The notes under the pieces were generated by a model. That model saw only the letters and a program-made list of their open reading frames with translations. It had not been told where the DNA came from and ran no database searches. 64,000 nucleotides of DNA from Carthagonibacter sp032251515 (lineage in GTDB: Bacteria > Gemmatimonadota > Gemmatimonadetes > Palauibacterales > Palauibacteraceae). Positions 35,329 to 43,289 of the stretch are shown in pieces. The stretch is taken from positions 32,954-96,953 of the forward strand of contig JAVVDU010000004.1 in assembly GCA_032251515.1 (NCBI GenBank), given 5' to 3'. How positions within the stretch are numbered: the first letter of the stretch is position 1; each line of letters starts with the position of its first letter. Position numbers and translations under genes: made by a program.

Positions 35329-36941
35329 TGGGCGCGCAGCCGTCCCGCATGCGGCGCCTCGTCGAGGAGCTGCAGGTGCTCGAGGAGCGCCTGCGCCGTG
35401 GCGGCGGGGACGAACGCGTTGCGCGTCAGCACGCCCAGGGCAAGCTCACGGCGCGGGAGCGCATCGAACGCCTGCTCGATCCGGGCGGCGGTTTCCTGGA
35501 GATCGGCCTGCTGGTGGCGTACGACCGGTACGATGGACAGGCGCCCGCCGCCGGCGTCGTGACGGGCGTAGGCGAAGTCGGCGGGCGGCTGGTGGTCCTG
35601 GTCGCGAACGATGCGACGGTGAAGGCCGGGAGCTGGTGGCCGGAGACGATCACCAAGATCCTGCGAGCCCAGGAGATCGCGATGCGCTGCCGCATCCCGA
35701 TCCTCTACCTGGTCGACTCGGCGGGCGTGAATCTCCCCTACCAGGGCGGCGTGTTTCCCGGCAAGTACGGCGCCAGCCGCATCTTCTACTACAACTCCAT
35801 CATGCGGCACTACCTCGGGGTGCCACAGCTCTCGGCCGTGATGGGTCCCTGCATCGCGGGCGGCGCGTACCTGCCGGCCCTGTCCGACTCCATCGTCATG
35901 GTCGACGGCACGAGCTTCATGGGCCTGGGGGGACCGAATCTCGTGAAGGGGGCCACCGGGCGGGACGTGGAGGCGGAGGAACTCGGCGGCGCCCGCACCC
36001 ACAACGTCCTCAGCGGCGTCGCGCACTACGAGGCGCCCGATGACGAGGCCTGCCTGGACCGTCTGCGCGACCTCGTCGCCGACCTGCCCGCGTCCCGCCT
36101 GGGTCCGCCCGACGACCCGCCCGCCGAGCCGGCCCGGCCCGCCGGGGACCTGTACGATCTGATGCCGGAGGATCATCGGCAGCCCTACGAGATCCGCGAC
36201 GCGCTGGACACGTTCCTGGACGCCGGCCGGTTCGATGAGTTCCAGGCGGGCTACGCGCCCGAGATGCTGACCGCGGTCGCCCGCCTGCGCGGCCGGCGCG
36301 TCGGGGTGATCACGAACCGCAGGGGCATGTTCCCGGATCCGGAGGGCGGCCGGCCCCGCTTCGGGGGGATCGTCTACGCGGACAGCGCCGAGAAGGTGGC
36401 CTACTTCATGGACATGTGCGACCGGCAGAAGATGCCCCTGCTGTTCGTACAGGACGTGAGCGGGTTCATGGTGGGCGTGGAAGCCGAGCGGTCGGGGATC
36501 ATCCGCGCCGGCGCCCGCATGGTCGAATCGATGGCCACGGCGCGCGTTCCCAAGATCGTCCTCACGACCAACCACGCCAGCGGCGCCGGCTACTACGCGA
36601 TGGCGGGACAGGGGTTCGATCCCGACTTCCTGTTCACCTGGCCCACCGGCCGGATGGGCGTGATGGAGGGGGAGTCCGCGGTGCGCGCGATCTTCGGCCC
36701 CCGCATGGACCGGGCGCGCGACGAAGGCGCGCCGCTCGACGAGGACACGCGGGAGGCCATCGAGAGCACGCGCGCGGAGTACGAGCGGCAGCTCGACGCC
36801 ACCTACGCCGCGGCGCGCGGGTTCGTGGACGCGATCGTGACGCCGGAGGAGACCCGCGACGTCCTCGACGTGGCCCTGCGCTGCGCCCTGGAGAACCCGG
36901 CGCCCCACGTCGGCACGTTCACGCTGCGCGACGACGCCTGA
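35328..36941 (+). CDS. Acyl-CoA carboxylase carboxyltransferase (beta) subunit, methylcrotonyl/geranyl-CoA type
   Basis: A 537-residue carboxyltransferase moving CO2 from carboxybiotin to an acyl-CoA. The two crotonase-like halves are present: N-terminal GPCIAGGAYLPALSDSIVM and C-terminal FVQDVSGFMVGVEAERSGIIRAGARMVE with NHASGAGYYAMAGQGFDPDF. The GFMVG and GAGYYAMAG wording fits the methylcrotonyl-/geranyl-CoA carboxylase group better than propionyl-CoA carboxylase. No biotin carboxylase or biotin carrier gene is in the window, so the alpha subunit must be elsewhere or shared. Confidence 0.88.
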   Translation: MGAQPSRMRRLVEELQVLEERLRRGGGDERVARQHAQGKLTARERIERLLDPGGGFLEIGLLVAYDRYDGQAPAAGVVTGVGEVGGRLVVLVANDATVKAGSWWPETITKILRAQEIAMRCRIPILYLVDSAGVNLPYQGGVFPGKYGASRIFYYNSIMRHYLGVPQLSAVMGPCIAGGAYLPALSDSIVMVDGTSFMGLGGPNLVKGATGRDVEAEELGGARTHNVLSGVAHYEAPDDEACLDRLRDLVADLPASRLGPPDDPPAEPARPAGDLYDLMPEDHRQPYEIRDALDTFLDAGRFDEFQAGYAPEMLTAVARLRGRRVGVITNRRGMFPDPEGGRPRFGGIVYADSAEKVAYFMDMCDRQKMPLLFVQDVSGFMVGVEAERSGIIRAGARMVESMATARVPKIVLTTNHASGAGYYAMAGQGFDPDFLFTWPTGRMGVMEGESAVRAIFGPRMDRARDEGAPLDEDTREAIESTRAEYERQLDATYAAARGFVDAIVTPEETRDVLDVALRCALENPAPHVGTFTLRDDA

Positions 36942-36961
36942 CCGGAGGAAGGAAGAAGCGG

Positions 36962-38344
36962 ATGGCGAAGACGGTGCGGATCGCCTCGGGGCAGGGATTC
37001 TGGGGCGACTGGCAGGAGGCGCCGGTCCTCCAGGTCCGGAAGGGCCCGATCGACTACCTGGTGCTCGACTACCTGGCCGAGATCACCATGTCGATCCTGC
37101 AGAAGCAGAGGGACCGGGATCCGTCGGCCGGGTTCGCCCGCGACGTGGTGCCGCTCGTCGCCGAGATCGCTCCCGACCTCGCCGCGGAGGGGATCCGGGT
37201 GGTCACGAACGCGGGCGGCGTGAATCCGGCCGCGTGCCGGCGTGCCCTCGTCGAGGCGCTGGCCGATGTGGAGACGTCGCGTCCCCTGCGGGTGGGAACA
37301 GTCACGGGCGACGACCTCGTGGAGCGGCTGGATGCCCTGCTGGCGGCGGGCCACGAGCTGCGGCACATGGAGACCGGCGAGCCGCTGGCGGCGATCCGGG
37401 ACCGCGTGCAGAGCGCCAACGCCTACATCGGCGCCGCGCCGATCGTCGAGGCGCTGCGGCGCGGCGCCGATGTCGTGATCACGGGCCGTTCCACGGACAC
37501 GGCGCTCACCTACGCCCCCCTCCTGTTCGAACACGGCTGGGATCCTTCGGACTGGGACCGCATCGCCGCCGGGATCGTGGCGGGGCACATCCTGGAATGC
37601 GGGGCGCAGGCGGCGGGGGGAAACACCCTGCTCGACTGGGAGGGCGTGGACCTCGCCTGTCCCGGCTACCCGATCGCCGAGGTCGAGCCGGACGGGACGT
37701 TCACGGTGACGAAGCACCCCGGACTGGGCGGGCGCGTCAGCTGGGCCACGGTGTCCGAGCAGCTCGTGTACGAGATGGGGGACCCGGCGTCCTACATCAC
37801 TCCGGACGGCGTGGCCGACTTCACCTCGATCCGGCTGGAGGACCTGGGGCGGGATCGGGTGCGTGTTTCCGGGGTCCGGGGCGGTCCGCGCACGGACTTT
37901 CTCAAGGTGTCGATCGCGTGGAGGGCCGGCTGGAAGGCCGTGGGAACGCTGGTGTACGCCGCGCCCGCCGCGATCGACAAGGCCCGGCGGGCCGATGCGG
38001 TGCTCCGGGCACGCCTCGATCGCCTGGGGCTGCGGTTCGACGAGATCCGGACGGAGTTCGTGGGAGCGGGTGCCTGCCTGGGCCTGGACCCCGACGACCT
38101 GCCGGAGACCATCCGGCAGGAGATCCCGGAAGTGGAGCTGCGCATCGGCGTGCGCTCCGAGGACCGCGGCGCCGTGGAACGGTTCACCCGCGAGCTGGCG
38201 CCGCTGATCCTGGCGGGGCCGCCCACCGTCACGGGCTTCGCGGCGGGACGGCCGCGTGTGCAGGAAGTGATGGCCTACTGGCCTGCGCTGGTGCGGCGCG
38301 AGGCCGTGGAGCCGGAACTCGAGATCGAGGTGTTCGAGGCATGA
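36962..38344 (+). CDS. AtuA-like protein (DUF1446)
   Basis: A 460-residue protein of the DUF1446/AtuA family, named for acyclic terpene utilisation in Pseudomonas, where it is required but its reaction is not established. Recognisable blocks are IASGQGFWGDW, VVTNAGGVNP, VITGRSTDTALTYAPL, HILECGAQAAGGN and TKHPGLGGRVSWATV. GGAGG lies upstream of ATG 36962. It is flanked by a carboxyltransferase and the separate C-terminal partner (38341), the same grouping as atu and related loci. Confidence 0.85.
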   Translation: MAKTVRIASGQGFWGDWQEAPVLQVRKGPIDYLVLDYLAEITMSILQKQRDRDPSAGFARDVVPLVAEIAPDLAAEGIRVVTNAGGVNPAACRRALVEALADVETSRPLRVGTVTGDDLVERLDALLAAGHELRHMETGEPLAAIRDRVQSANAYIGAAPIVEALRRGADVVITGRSTDTALTYAPLLFEHGWDPSDWDRIAAGIVAGHILECGAQAAGGNTLLDWEGVDLACPGYPIAEVEPDGTFTVTKHPGLGGRVSWATVSEQLVYEMGDPASYITPDGVADFTSIRLEDLGRDRVRVSGVRGGPRTDFLKVSIAWRAGWKAVGTLVYAAPAAIDKARRADAVLRARLDRLGLRFDEIRTEFVGAGACLGLDPDDLPETIRQEIPEVELRIGVRSEDRGAVERFTRELAPLILAGPPTVTGFAAGRPRVQEVMAYWPALVRREAVEPELEIEVFEA

Positions 38345-38742
38345 AGGTCGAACTGGGCCGGCTCGCCATCGCCCGCTCCGGCGACAAGGGGGACGCGGCC
38401 AACGTGGGCGTCATCGCGCTCTCGGAGGCCGCGTGGCCCGTCCTGCGGCGGGAGCTGACGGTGGAGCGGGTGCGGGAGCACTTCGCGGGGGTGTGCCGCG
38501 GCCCCGTCGTGCGGTACGAGCTGCCGAACCTCGGAGCGCTGAACTTCCTGCTGCACGAGTCGCTGGGAGGAGGCGGCACCGTGTCGCTGATGCTGGACGC
38601 GCAGGGCAAGACGTTCGGCGCGGCGATCCTGTCGCTGGAGGTCGAAGCGCCGGCCGAGGTGGTGGAGGCCTGCGACCGGGTCCGGGCCGGCGCGGCGCCG
38701 GGACGGACCGGGGGGACGACCGACGGAGGAGACGCCGCCTGA
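38341..38742 (+). CDS. Small AtuA-associated subunit
   Basis: A 133-residue protein matching the C-terminal domain that is fused to AtuA in some bacteria: LGRLAIARSGDKGDAANVGVIAL and RYELPNLGALNFLLHESLGGGG. It overlaps the atuA-like stop (ATGA), so the two probably form a split version of one protein. The last 20 residues are Gly/Thr-rich. Function unknown. Confidence 0.82.
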   Translation: MKVELGRLAIARSGDKGDAANVGVIALSEAAWPVLRRELTVERVREHFAGVCRGPVVRYELPNLGALNFLLHESLGGGGTVSLMLDAQGKTFGAAILSLEVEAPAEVVEACDRVRAGAAPGRTGGTTDGGDAA

Positions 38743-38762
38743 CGGGCGGCCGGAGGACACGC

Positions 38763-39560
38763 GTGGAGACTTGGATCCGGAACCGGGTGGACGCGCCGGC
38801 CGGCGTGGCGCACGTCGCGCTCGCCAGGCCGGAGCGGCGCAACGCGCTGAGTGCCGAGCTGGTGGCCGAGCTCAAGGATTCACTGGCGCTGGCCGAGGCG
38901 GACGACCGGGTGCGTCTCGTGGCGCTGTCCGGGGAGGGGAAGGACTTCTGCGCCGGGGCCGACCTCGAGGAGGTCCAGGAGGCGGTGGAGGACGGGGTCC
39001 TCGCCAGCCTCGCGGACGCGGAGTCGCTGGGCGAGCTGTTCCTGCTGCTTCGGCGGATGGAGACGCCCGTCGTCGCCCTGGTACGCGGGCGGGCGCTCGC
39101 GGGAGGGTGCGGCCTCGCGCTCGCCTGCGATCTCGTCCTCGCGTCCGAGGAGGCGCGCTTCGGCTTCCCGGAGGTGCGGCTCGGGTTCGTACCGGCCATG
39201 GTGATGGCGATCCTGCGACGCTCGGTCGGTGAGAAGCGGGCCTTCGAGCTCGTGGCGCTCGGCGATCCCGTCGGCGCGCCGGCCGCGCGGGAGATGGGGC
39301 TGGTGAACCGCGTGTTCCCGGAGGCCAGCTTCACGTCCGACGCGGAAGGGTTCGTCGGCGCGCTGGCCGCCCGCAGCGCCTCCGCGGTGGCGCTCACGAA
39401 GCGCTTGCTGTACCAGATCGACGGCGCGAGCTTCGAGGCGGCGATCCGGGCGGGGGCACAGGTGAACGCGCTCGCCCGCCTGACCGATGACTGCCAGGCC
39501 GGAATCCGGGAGTTCCTGGAGCGTCGGCGCGGGAGCGGGGACCGGAACGGAAGGAGTTGA
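38763..39560 (+). CDS. Crotonase-fold hydratase of the LiuC/AtuE (methylglutaconyl-CoA hydratase) type
   Basis: A 265-residue enoyl-CoA hydratase relative. The oxyanion block is RALAGGCGLALACDLVL, with Gly where classic crotonase has its first catalytic Glu. The second block is RFGFPEVRLGFVPAMV, which keeps the second Glu. Both features and the PAMV wording match LiuC/AtuE, hydratases for 3-methylglutaconyl-CoA or isohexenylglutaconyl-CoA, the products of the carboxylase encoded two genes upstream. GTG 38763 has GGAGG upstream. This placement supports a carboxylation-hydration step in leucine or terpenoid breakdown. Confidence 0.82.
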   Translation: METWIRNRVDAPAGVAHVALARPERRNALSAELVAELKDSLALAEADDRVRLVALSGEGKDFCAGADLEEVQEAVEDGVLASLADAESLGELFLLLRRMETPVVALVRGRALAGGCGLALACDLVLASEEARFGFPEVRLGFVPAMVMAILRRSVGEKRAFELVALGDPVGAPAAREMGLVNRVFPEASFTSDAEGFVGALAARSASAVALTKRLLYQIDGASFEAAIRAGAQVNALARLTDDCQAGIREFLERRRGSGDRNGRS

Positions 39561-39563
39561 CGG

Positions 39564-40355
39564 ATGCACGGGAAGCCGGAGGGGGCGGACGTGGGATCGG
39601 AGTCGACCCTGGCGGGGACGGAGGCGGCCCTCGCGGGGACGGAGCCTGGCCTCGCGGACGCGGAGGCCGCCGGTCTCGCGCCGGACGGAAACGGTGACAC
39701 CGGTGACGGCGCTTCCGGTCGCCCGTCCGTCTCGCCTGGAGGACTGCTGCTCGTGCTCGTGGCCGTGGCCCTGGGGCTCGCCGGCGGGCGTCTCGCGGGC
39801 GCCGGCGGGCGCGAGGCCCTGACGACGGGAGTCCTGCTGCTCGTGGCGGCGCTCGCCGCCGCCGCGGTCGGTGTGGGAGCCCGACCCTACGGCCCGGGCC
39901 GGGAACGGCAGCCGGACCTGAGCGTGCGGATCGGGCTCGGGGTGCTCGGAGGGCTCCTGGCCGGACTGCTGCACGGCGTGCTGTCCGGAGCGGCCGATGC
40001 GGCGGGACTGCTCGCGGCGGCCGGCGCGACCGGGATCTCCTCCACCGGTTTCTGGGGCGTCCGGCTGCTGCACGGGGCCGCGTGGGGGCTTCTGCTCGGC
40101 CTGGCGTGGCGCTTCCTGCCGGGGCGGGACTTCGTGCGGCGTGGGGCCTTGTTCGGCCTGCTCCCGAGCTTCTACCTGCTCCTGCTCCGCTTTCCGCTGT
40201 TCGGGGATGCGGGCCTGCTGGGGCTGAGGCTCGGGATCGTCGCCGTTCTCCTCCTGGTCGTGGCGAATCTCGTGGCGGGCGTGGTCGCGGCGGCCGTCGT
40301 GGCCTGGGGAGCGCGCCCGGCGGAGGGCCCGCTGAGCCGCGCCATCGTATCCTGA
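39564..40355 (+). CDS. Uncharacterised multi-pass membrane protein
   Basis: A 263-residue protein I do not recognise. The first 50 residues are acidic and repetitive (LAGTEAALAGTEPGLADAEA). About six membrane helices follow, for example GGLLLVLVAVALGLAGG, TTGVLLLVAALAAAAVGVGA, GLGVLGGLLAGLLHGVLSGA, AAWGLLLGLAWRF, ALFGLLPSFYLLLLRFPLF and LGIVAVLLLVVANLVAGVVA. The strong Shine-Dalgarno GGAAGGAG precedes ATG 39564, three bases after the hydratase stop, so it may be expressed with the acyl-CoA cassette, perhaps as a permease-like partner (inference). Confidence 0.7.
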   Translation: MHGKPEGADVGSESTLAGTEAALAGTEPGLADAEAAGLAPDGNGDTGDGASGRPSVSPGGLLLVLVAVALGLAGGRLAGAGGREALTTGVLLLVAALAAAAVGVGARPYGPGRERQPDLSVRIGLGVLGGLLAGLLHGVLSGAADAAGLLAAAGATGISSTGFWGVRLLHGAAWGLLLGLAWRFLPGRDFVRRGALFGLLPSFYLLLLRFPLFGDAGLLGLRLGIVAVLLLVVANLVAGVVAAAVVAWGARPAEGPLSRAIVS

Positions 40356-40606
40356 GACTCTCCCGGCGCGGCCGGCCTCCGGGTGGGGCTCCGCCCCCAG
40401 CGGGAAGGGACGCCGACCGAGCGCTCTGGTTGCGCTGGCAAGTCGGGCTTTCGCTGGCGGGAATCGCCGCCTGGATCGCCGGGGCGGCGCTCGGGGAACC
40501 GTTCGTGGCCGGGTTCGGAGTCGGCGTCCTCGCCGCGGGTCTCGCCGTGCGGGTCCTCAGGGAGCGGACGGCGCCCCCGGGGCGGGCCGCCGCGGATCGC
40601 GACTGA
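40352..40606 (+). CDS. Possible small two-helix membrane protein (start uncertain)
   Basis: An open frame of up to 84 residues beginning at a CTG that overlaps the previous stop (CTGA), or at TTG 40430. It codes a hydrophobic hairpin (VGLSLAGIAAWIAGAAL, then VAGFGVGVLAAGLAVRVL) between basic ends. Composition fits a small membrane protein that follows the six-helix protein, but no family is recognised and a rare CTG start would be needed for the long form. Confidence 0.35.
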   Translation: MRLSRRGRPPGGAPPPAGRDADRALWLRWQVGLSLAGIAAWIAGAALGEPFVAGFGVGVLAAGLAVRVLRERTAPPGRAAADRD

Positions 40607-40644
40607 CCTCGCCGCCGGGGGAGCGCCGCCCGGTTCACTCTCCG

Positions 40645-40860
40645 CTACACGGGCACCTCACAGCCGTCCATGCAGCCCTCGTAGACGGGCTCGCACAGCT
40701 CGTCCCCGCTTCCGATCAGGCCCGCCGCGGACCGGCAGGTCAGGTTCAGCGTCTCGCAGTACACGCGGCAGAAGAACCGCGTCTTGGCCGGCGCTTCCTG
40801 CGGAGCCACGGGGATCGTGGCGGCGAGCAGCGCCAGTACGGCCAGCAGTCGCATGCGCAT
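40645..40860 (-). CDS. Exported 71-residue six-cysteine peptide (second of pair)
   Basis: Short gene, ATG 40860 with AGGAG five bases upstream. Residues 1-25 form a signal peptide (MRMRLLAVLALLAATIPVAP). The mature part has six Cys at 31, 35, 42, 56, 63 and 67: C-X3-C-X6-C-X13-C-X6-C-X3-C. The same length and nearly the same cysteine frame occur in the gene immediately upstream (40884-41099), so the two are probably paralogues. Three disulfides or a metal site are possible. No family is recognised. The gene follows the CPAC thioredoxin-like gene on the same strand, a plausible disulfide-handling partner. Confidence 0.72.
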   Translation of the reverse strand: MRMRLLAVLALLAATIPVAPQEAPAKTRFFCRVYCETLNLTCRSAAGLIGSGDELCEPVYEGCMDGCEVPV

Positions 40861-40883
40861 CGAATCTCCTTTCCGGTTCGGCA

Positions 40884-41099
40884 TCACCATTTCCGCACGT
40901 TGCACCCTGCGAGGCAGCTGGCGATGTAGATCCCGCAGCGCAGGGAATCCACGTCTTCGCAGCGGGCGGCCGCCCGTTCGCCGCAGTAGTCGTCACAGGC
41001 GACGGCTCCCCGGGCCTGCGCGTCGGGTACCGCGGCGGGCGTGAGTCCCGCCAGGACGAGTGCCAGCGCGGCCACGGCCGCCATGAGTCTTCGGTACAT
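40884..41099 (-). CDS. Exported 71-residue six-cysteine peptide (first of pair)
   Basis: ATG 41099 preceded by AGGAGG. Signal peptide MYRRLMAAVAALALVLAGLT, ending near PDAQARG. Cys at 35, 39, 47, 55, 62 and 66 give C-X3-C-X7-C-X7-C-X6-C-X3-C, matching its neighbour at the first and last pairs (CDDYC; CGIYIASCLAGC). It lies 67 bases after the thioredoxin-like gene and 23 bases before its paralogue. It is not recognised as a known family. Possible roles are a redox or metal-binding periplasmic peptide, a toxin or bacteriocin-like peptide, or a structural envelope peptide (all inference). Confidence 0.74.
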   Translation of the reverse strand: MYRRLMAAVAALALVLAGLTPAAVPDAQARGAVACDDYCGERAAARCEDVDSLRCGIYIASCLAGCNVRKW

Positions 41100-41166
41100 G
41101 CATCCTCCTCTGCTGAGGGGTGGAGACCGCGGGCCCGCCGGATGTGGCGGGCGCGCGGGACGTAAG

Positions 41167-41706
41167 TCACGGGGGCGACGGGGCGCCGTCCGGCGCCAGC
41201 AGGGCGGCGATCCGCTCGTCCGGCAGCACGCCTTCGTCGCGAGCGCGCAGGCTCCCATCGGCCGCCAGGACGAGAGCGGTGGGCACGACGCGGATCCGCA
41301 GGCGCTCCAGGAGGGCGGGCTCGTCCAGCGGGGTCAGGACGGACGCCTCCGGGAGATGGTCGGCCGCCCAGGAACCCGGCGCGCCGCCGAGCACGAGGAC
41401 GTGCAGGCGGCCGCCGCCGGCCCGTGCGGCGGTCCGCCACGCCGGGGCGGACCGCTCGCAGGCCGGGCACGTGGGAAGCACGGCGAGGATCGTGGCCGGA
41501 GCGAGGGCCCGCAGGGCCACCGTATCGCCCGTGGCCTCGCGGACGGCTTTCAGGTCCGCGGGAATCCCTTCCCCGGGGTCGACGGCGCGCCACTCGGCCA
41601 GCGCGGGAAGCAGTCGGTCGCGCGCCAGCAGTCCGAGCGCCAGGGCCAGCAGGAGGGCCGTGAGGATGTTTCCGCTCCGACCGGCCCACGTCTCTCTCCG
41701 CTCCAT
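41167..41706 (-). CDS. Membrane-anchored thioredoxin-like protein (TlpA/MauD-like, CPAC motif)
   Basis: A 179-residue protein with one N-terminal membrane helix (NILTALLLALALGLLA, residues 13-28) and a periplasmic thioredoxin fold. The active site is PTCPACERSAP (Cys80, Cys83), and the cis-proline region is RVVPTALVL. CPAC instead of CGPC, with this kind of anchor, resembles TlpA/MauD proteins that handle disulfides of exported substrates. ATG 41706 has GGGAGGG upstream. It is the first gene of a three-gene unit with two six-cysteine peptides, which are likely substrates. Divergent from recQ. Confidence 0.8.
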   Translation of the reverse strand: MERRETWAGRSGNILTALLLALALGLLARDRLLPALAEWRAVDPGEGIPADLKAVREATGDTVALRALAPATILAVLPTCPACERSAPAWRTAARAGGGRLHVLVLGGAPGSWAADHLPEASVLTPLDEPALLERLRIRVVPTALVLAADGSLRARDEGVLPDERIAALLAPDGAPSPP

Positions 41707-41778
41707 GTTTCCCTCCCGCTGCGTTCCGTGCCCCGGCCGCCGGGCGTCCCGGCGCGGCGGTGGTGTGGGCTCGAACCG

Positions 41779-41800
41779 TCAACGGCGCCTCAACGGCGCG
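41779..41800. repeat. Tandem 11-bp direct repeat in the trx-like/recQ intergenic region
   Basis: TCAACGGCGCC followed directly by TCAACGGCGCG. The period is one DNA helical turn, so both copies face the same side of the helix, as for a cooperative regulator. It lies 73 bases upstream of the thioredoxin-like start and 55 upstream of recQ. Confidence 0.45.
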
Positions 41801-41854
41801 GCGGGGAAACAGGAACGTTCACGCGCCGATGACGCGGGCCGTCATCCCGGGAGC

Positions 41855-43162
41855 GTGGAACGTCCCCCGCAGGAGTCCGGTCCCCGGCGGCGCGCGGCCC
41901 CGGGCTGGGACCGCGAAGCGGCGGTGCGCTGCCTGCGCGAGCGCTTCGGGCACCCGGAGTTCCGGCCGGGCCAGGAGCCGATCGTGCGGGCCCTCACGAT
42001 GGGACGGGACGTGCTGGCGATCCTGCCCACGGGCGGCGGGAAGTCGCTCTGCTTCCAGCTCCCCGCGCTCCTCGATACGCGCCCGACGCTCGTCGTCTCC
42101 CCGCTCATCGCCCTGATGCAGGACCAGGTGGCCGGCCTGGTCCGCCGCGGCGTCGACGCCGCGGCGCTGACCTCCGCGCTGCCGCCCGGGGCGCGTGCCG
42201 CGCTGCTGCAGCGGCTCGATGACTGTCCGCCGCGGCTGCTCTACGTGTCGCCCGAGCGGCTGGTGTCACCCGACTTTCTGCGGCGCGCCGGCCGGCTGCG
42301 CCCGGCACGTCTCGTGGTCGACGAGGCGCACTGCATCAGCGAATGGGGACACGACTTCCGGCCGGAGTTCCGGCAGGTGCCGCGCTTCCTCGCGGCGGCG
42401 GGCCGCGTACCGGTCGCCGCGTTCACGGCCACGGCGACGCCCGCCACGCGCGCCGACGTGGAGGCGAGCCTCGGCCTGCGTCGGCCGCTCCGCTTCCTGG
42501 CCAGCGTGGACCGCCCGAACCTGCGCTGGCGCGTCCGGTGGGTCCGGCGGCCGGACGAGCGGAGCCGGAGCGTGGAGGAGGCGGTTCGAGGCGCGCTGCG
42601 TCGCGATTCCGCGGCGGCCGCGCTCGTCTACGTTCTGTCGCGCGCCGCCACTTCCCGGACCGCCGCTGCGCTGCGCCGGCTCGGCCTGCCGGCGGGCGCC
42701 TATCACGGGGGGATGGACGCGGTGACCCGCGCCGGACTGCAGGACGACTTCCTGTCCGGCCGGCTTCGCGTGATGTGCGCGACCAACGCGTTCGGCATGG
42801 GGGTCGATCACGCGACGATCCGGCTCGTCGTGCACCTGGGGATGCCCCCATCGCTCGAGGCCTACGTGCAGGAGGCGGGGCGGGCCGGGCGGGACGGCGC
42901 GGACGCGGACTGCCTGCTGGTGCCGCTTCCCGGCGATGCCGCGCTCCACCGCGCCCGGGTGCGCGGATCCCGGAGGACCGTGACCCGCCGCGGCGACCGG
43001 CGCACGGCCGCCCTCCTCGCGCGGGCCGGCATGCACAGGCTGCAGGCCATGCGCGCCTACACGCAGTCGCGGACGTGCCGGAGGGCGGTCATCGCCCGCT
43101 ATTTCGGAGAGGAGCCGGGCCGGTGCGGCGGTTGCGACCGGTGCGGCGAAGCGGGCCCGTGA
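41855..43162 (+). CDS. recQ: RecQ-family ATP-dependent DNA helicase (short form)
   Basis: A 3'-5' superfamily 2 helicase of about 435 residues. Motifs in order are QEPIVRALTMGRD, Walker A LPTGGGKSLC, DEAH (VVDEAHCISEWGHDFRPEF), AFTATATPAT, the second RecA domain (AYHGGMDAVTRAGLQDDF; CATNAFGMGVDHATIRLVVHL), and QEAGRAGRDG. The C-terminus ends with a four-cysteine zinc site (TCRRAVIARYFGEEPGRCGGCDRC). No winged-helix RQC or HRDC domain follows, so it is shorter than E. coli RecQ. The start is placed at GTG 41855, but the Shine-Dalgarno is too close, so it is uncertain by some tens of bases. Confidence 0.88.
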   Translation: MERPPQESGPRRRAAPGWDREAAVRCLRERFGHPEFRPGQEPIVRALTMGRDVLAILPTGGGKSLCFQLPALLDTRPTLVVSPLIALMQDQVAGLVRRGVDAAALTSALPPGARAALLQRLDDCPPRLLYVSPERLVSPDFLRRAGRLRPARLVVDEAHCISEWGHDFRPEFRQVPRFLAAAGRVPVAAFTATATPATRADVEASLGLRRPLRFLASVDRPNLRWRVRWVRRPDERSRSVEEAVRGALRRDSAAAALVYVLSRAATSRTAAALRRLGLPAGAYHGGMDAVTRAGLQDDFLSGRLRVMCATNAFGMGVDHATIRLVVHLGMPPSLEAYVQEAGRAGRDGADADCLLVPLPGDAALHRARVRGSRRTVTRRGDRRTAALLARAGMHRLQAMRAYTQSRTCRRAVIARYFGEEPGRCGGCDRCGEAGP

Positions 43163-43215
43163 CCGCTGCCCCCGGGGCGCGCCGTTTCCCGGCGAAGCGT
43201 TCCGCGATAGGTTGG

Positions 43216-43241
43216 CCCCGGGCCGGACTCCCGGCCCGGGG
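43216..43241 (+). terminator. Strong hairpin after recQ
   Basis: Perfect 11-bp stem CCCCGGGCCGG/CCGGCCCGGGG with a four-base loop ACTC, 54 bases after the recQ stop and 48 before the acyl-CoA dehydrogenase. No T-tract. It probably separates the two genes. Confidence 0.55.
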
Positions 43242-43289
43242 GCGGCGTTCCCGGCCCGAGTCTCAACGCGAAACGGAATGCACGGACGG

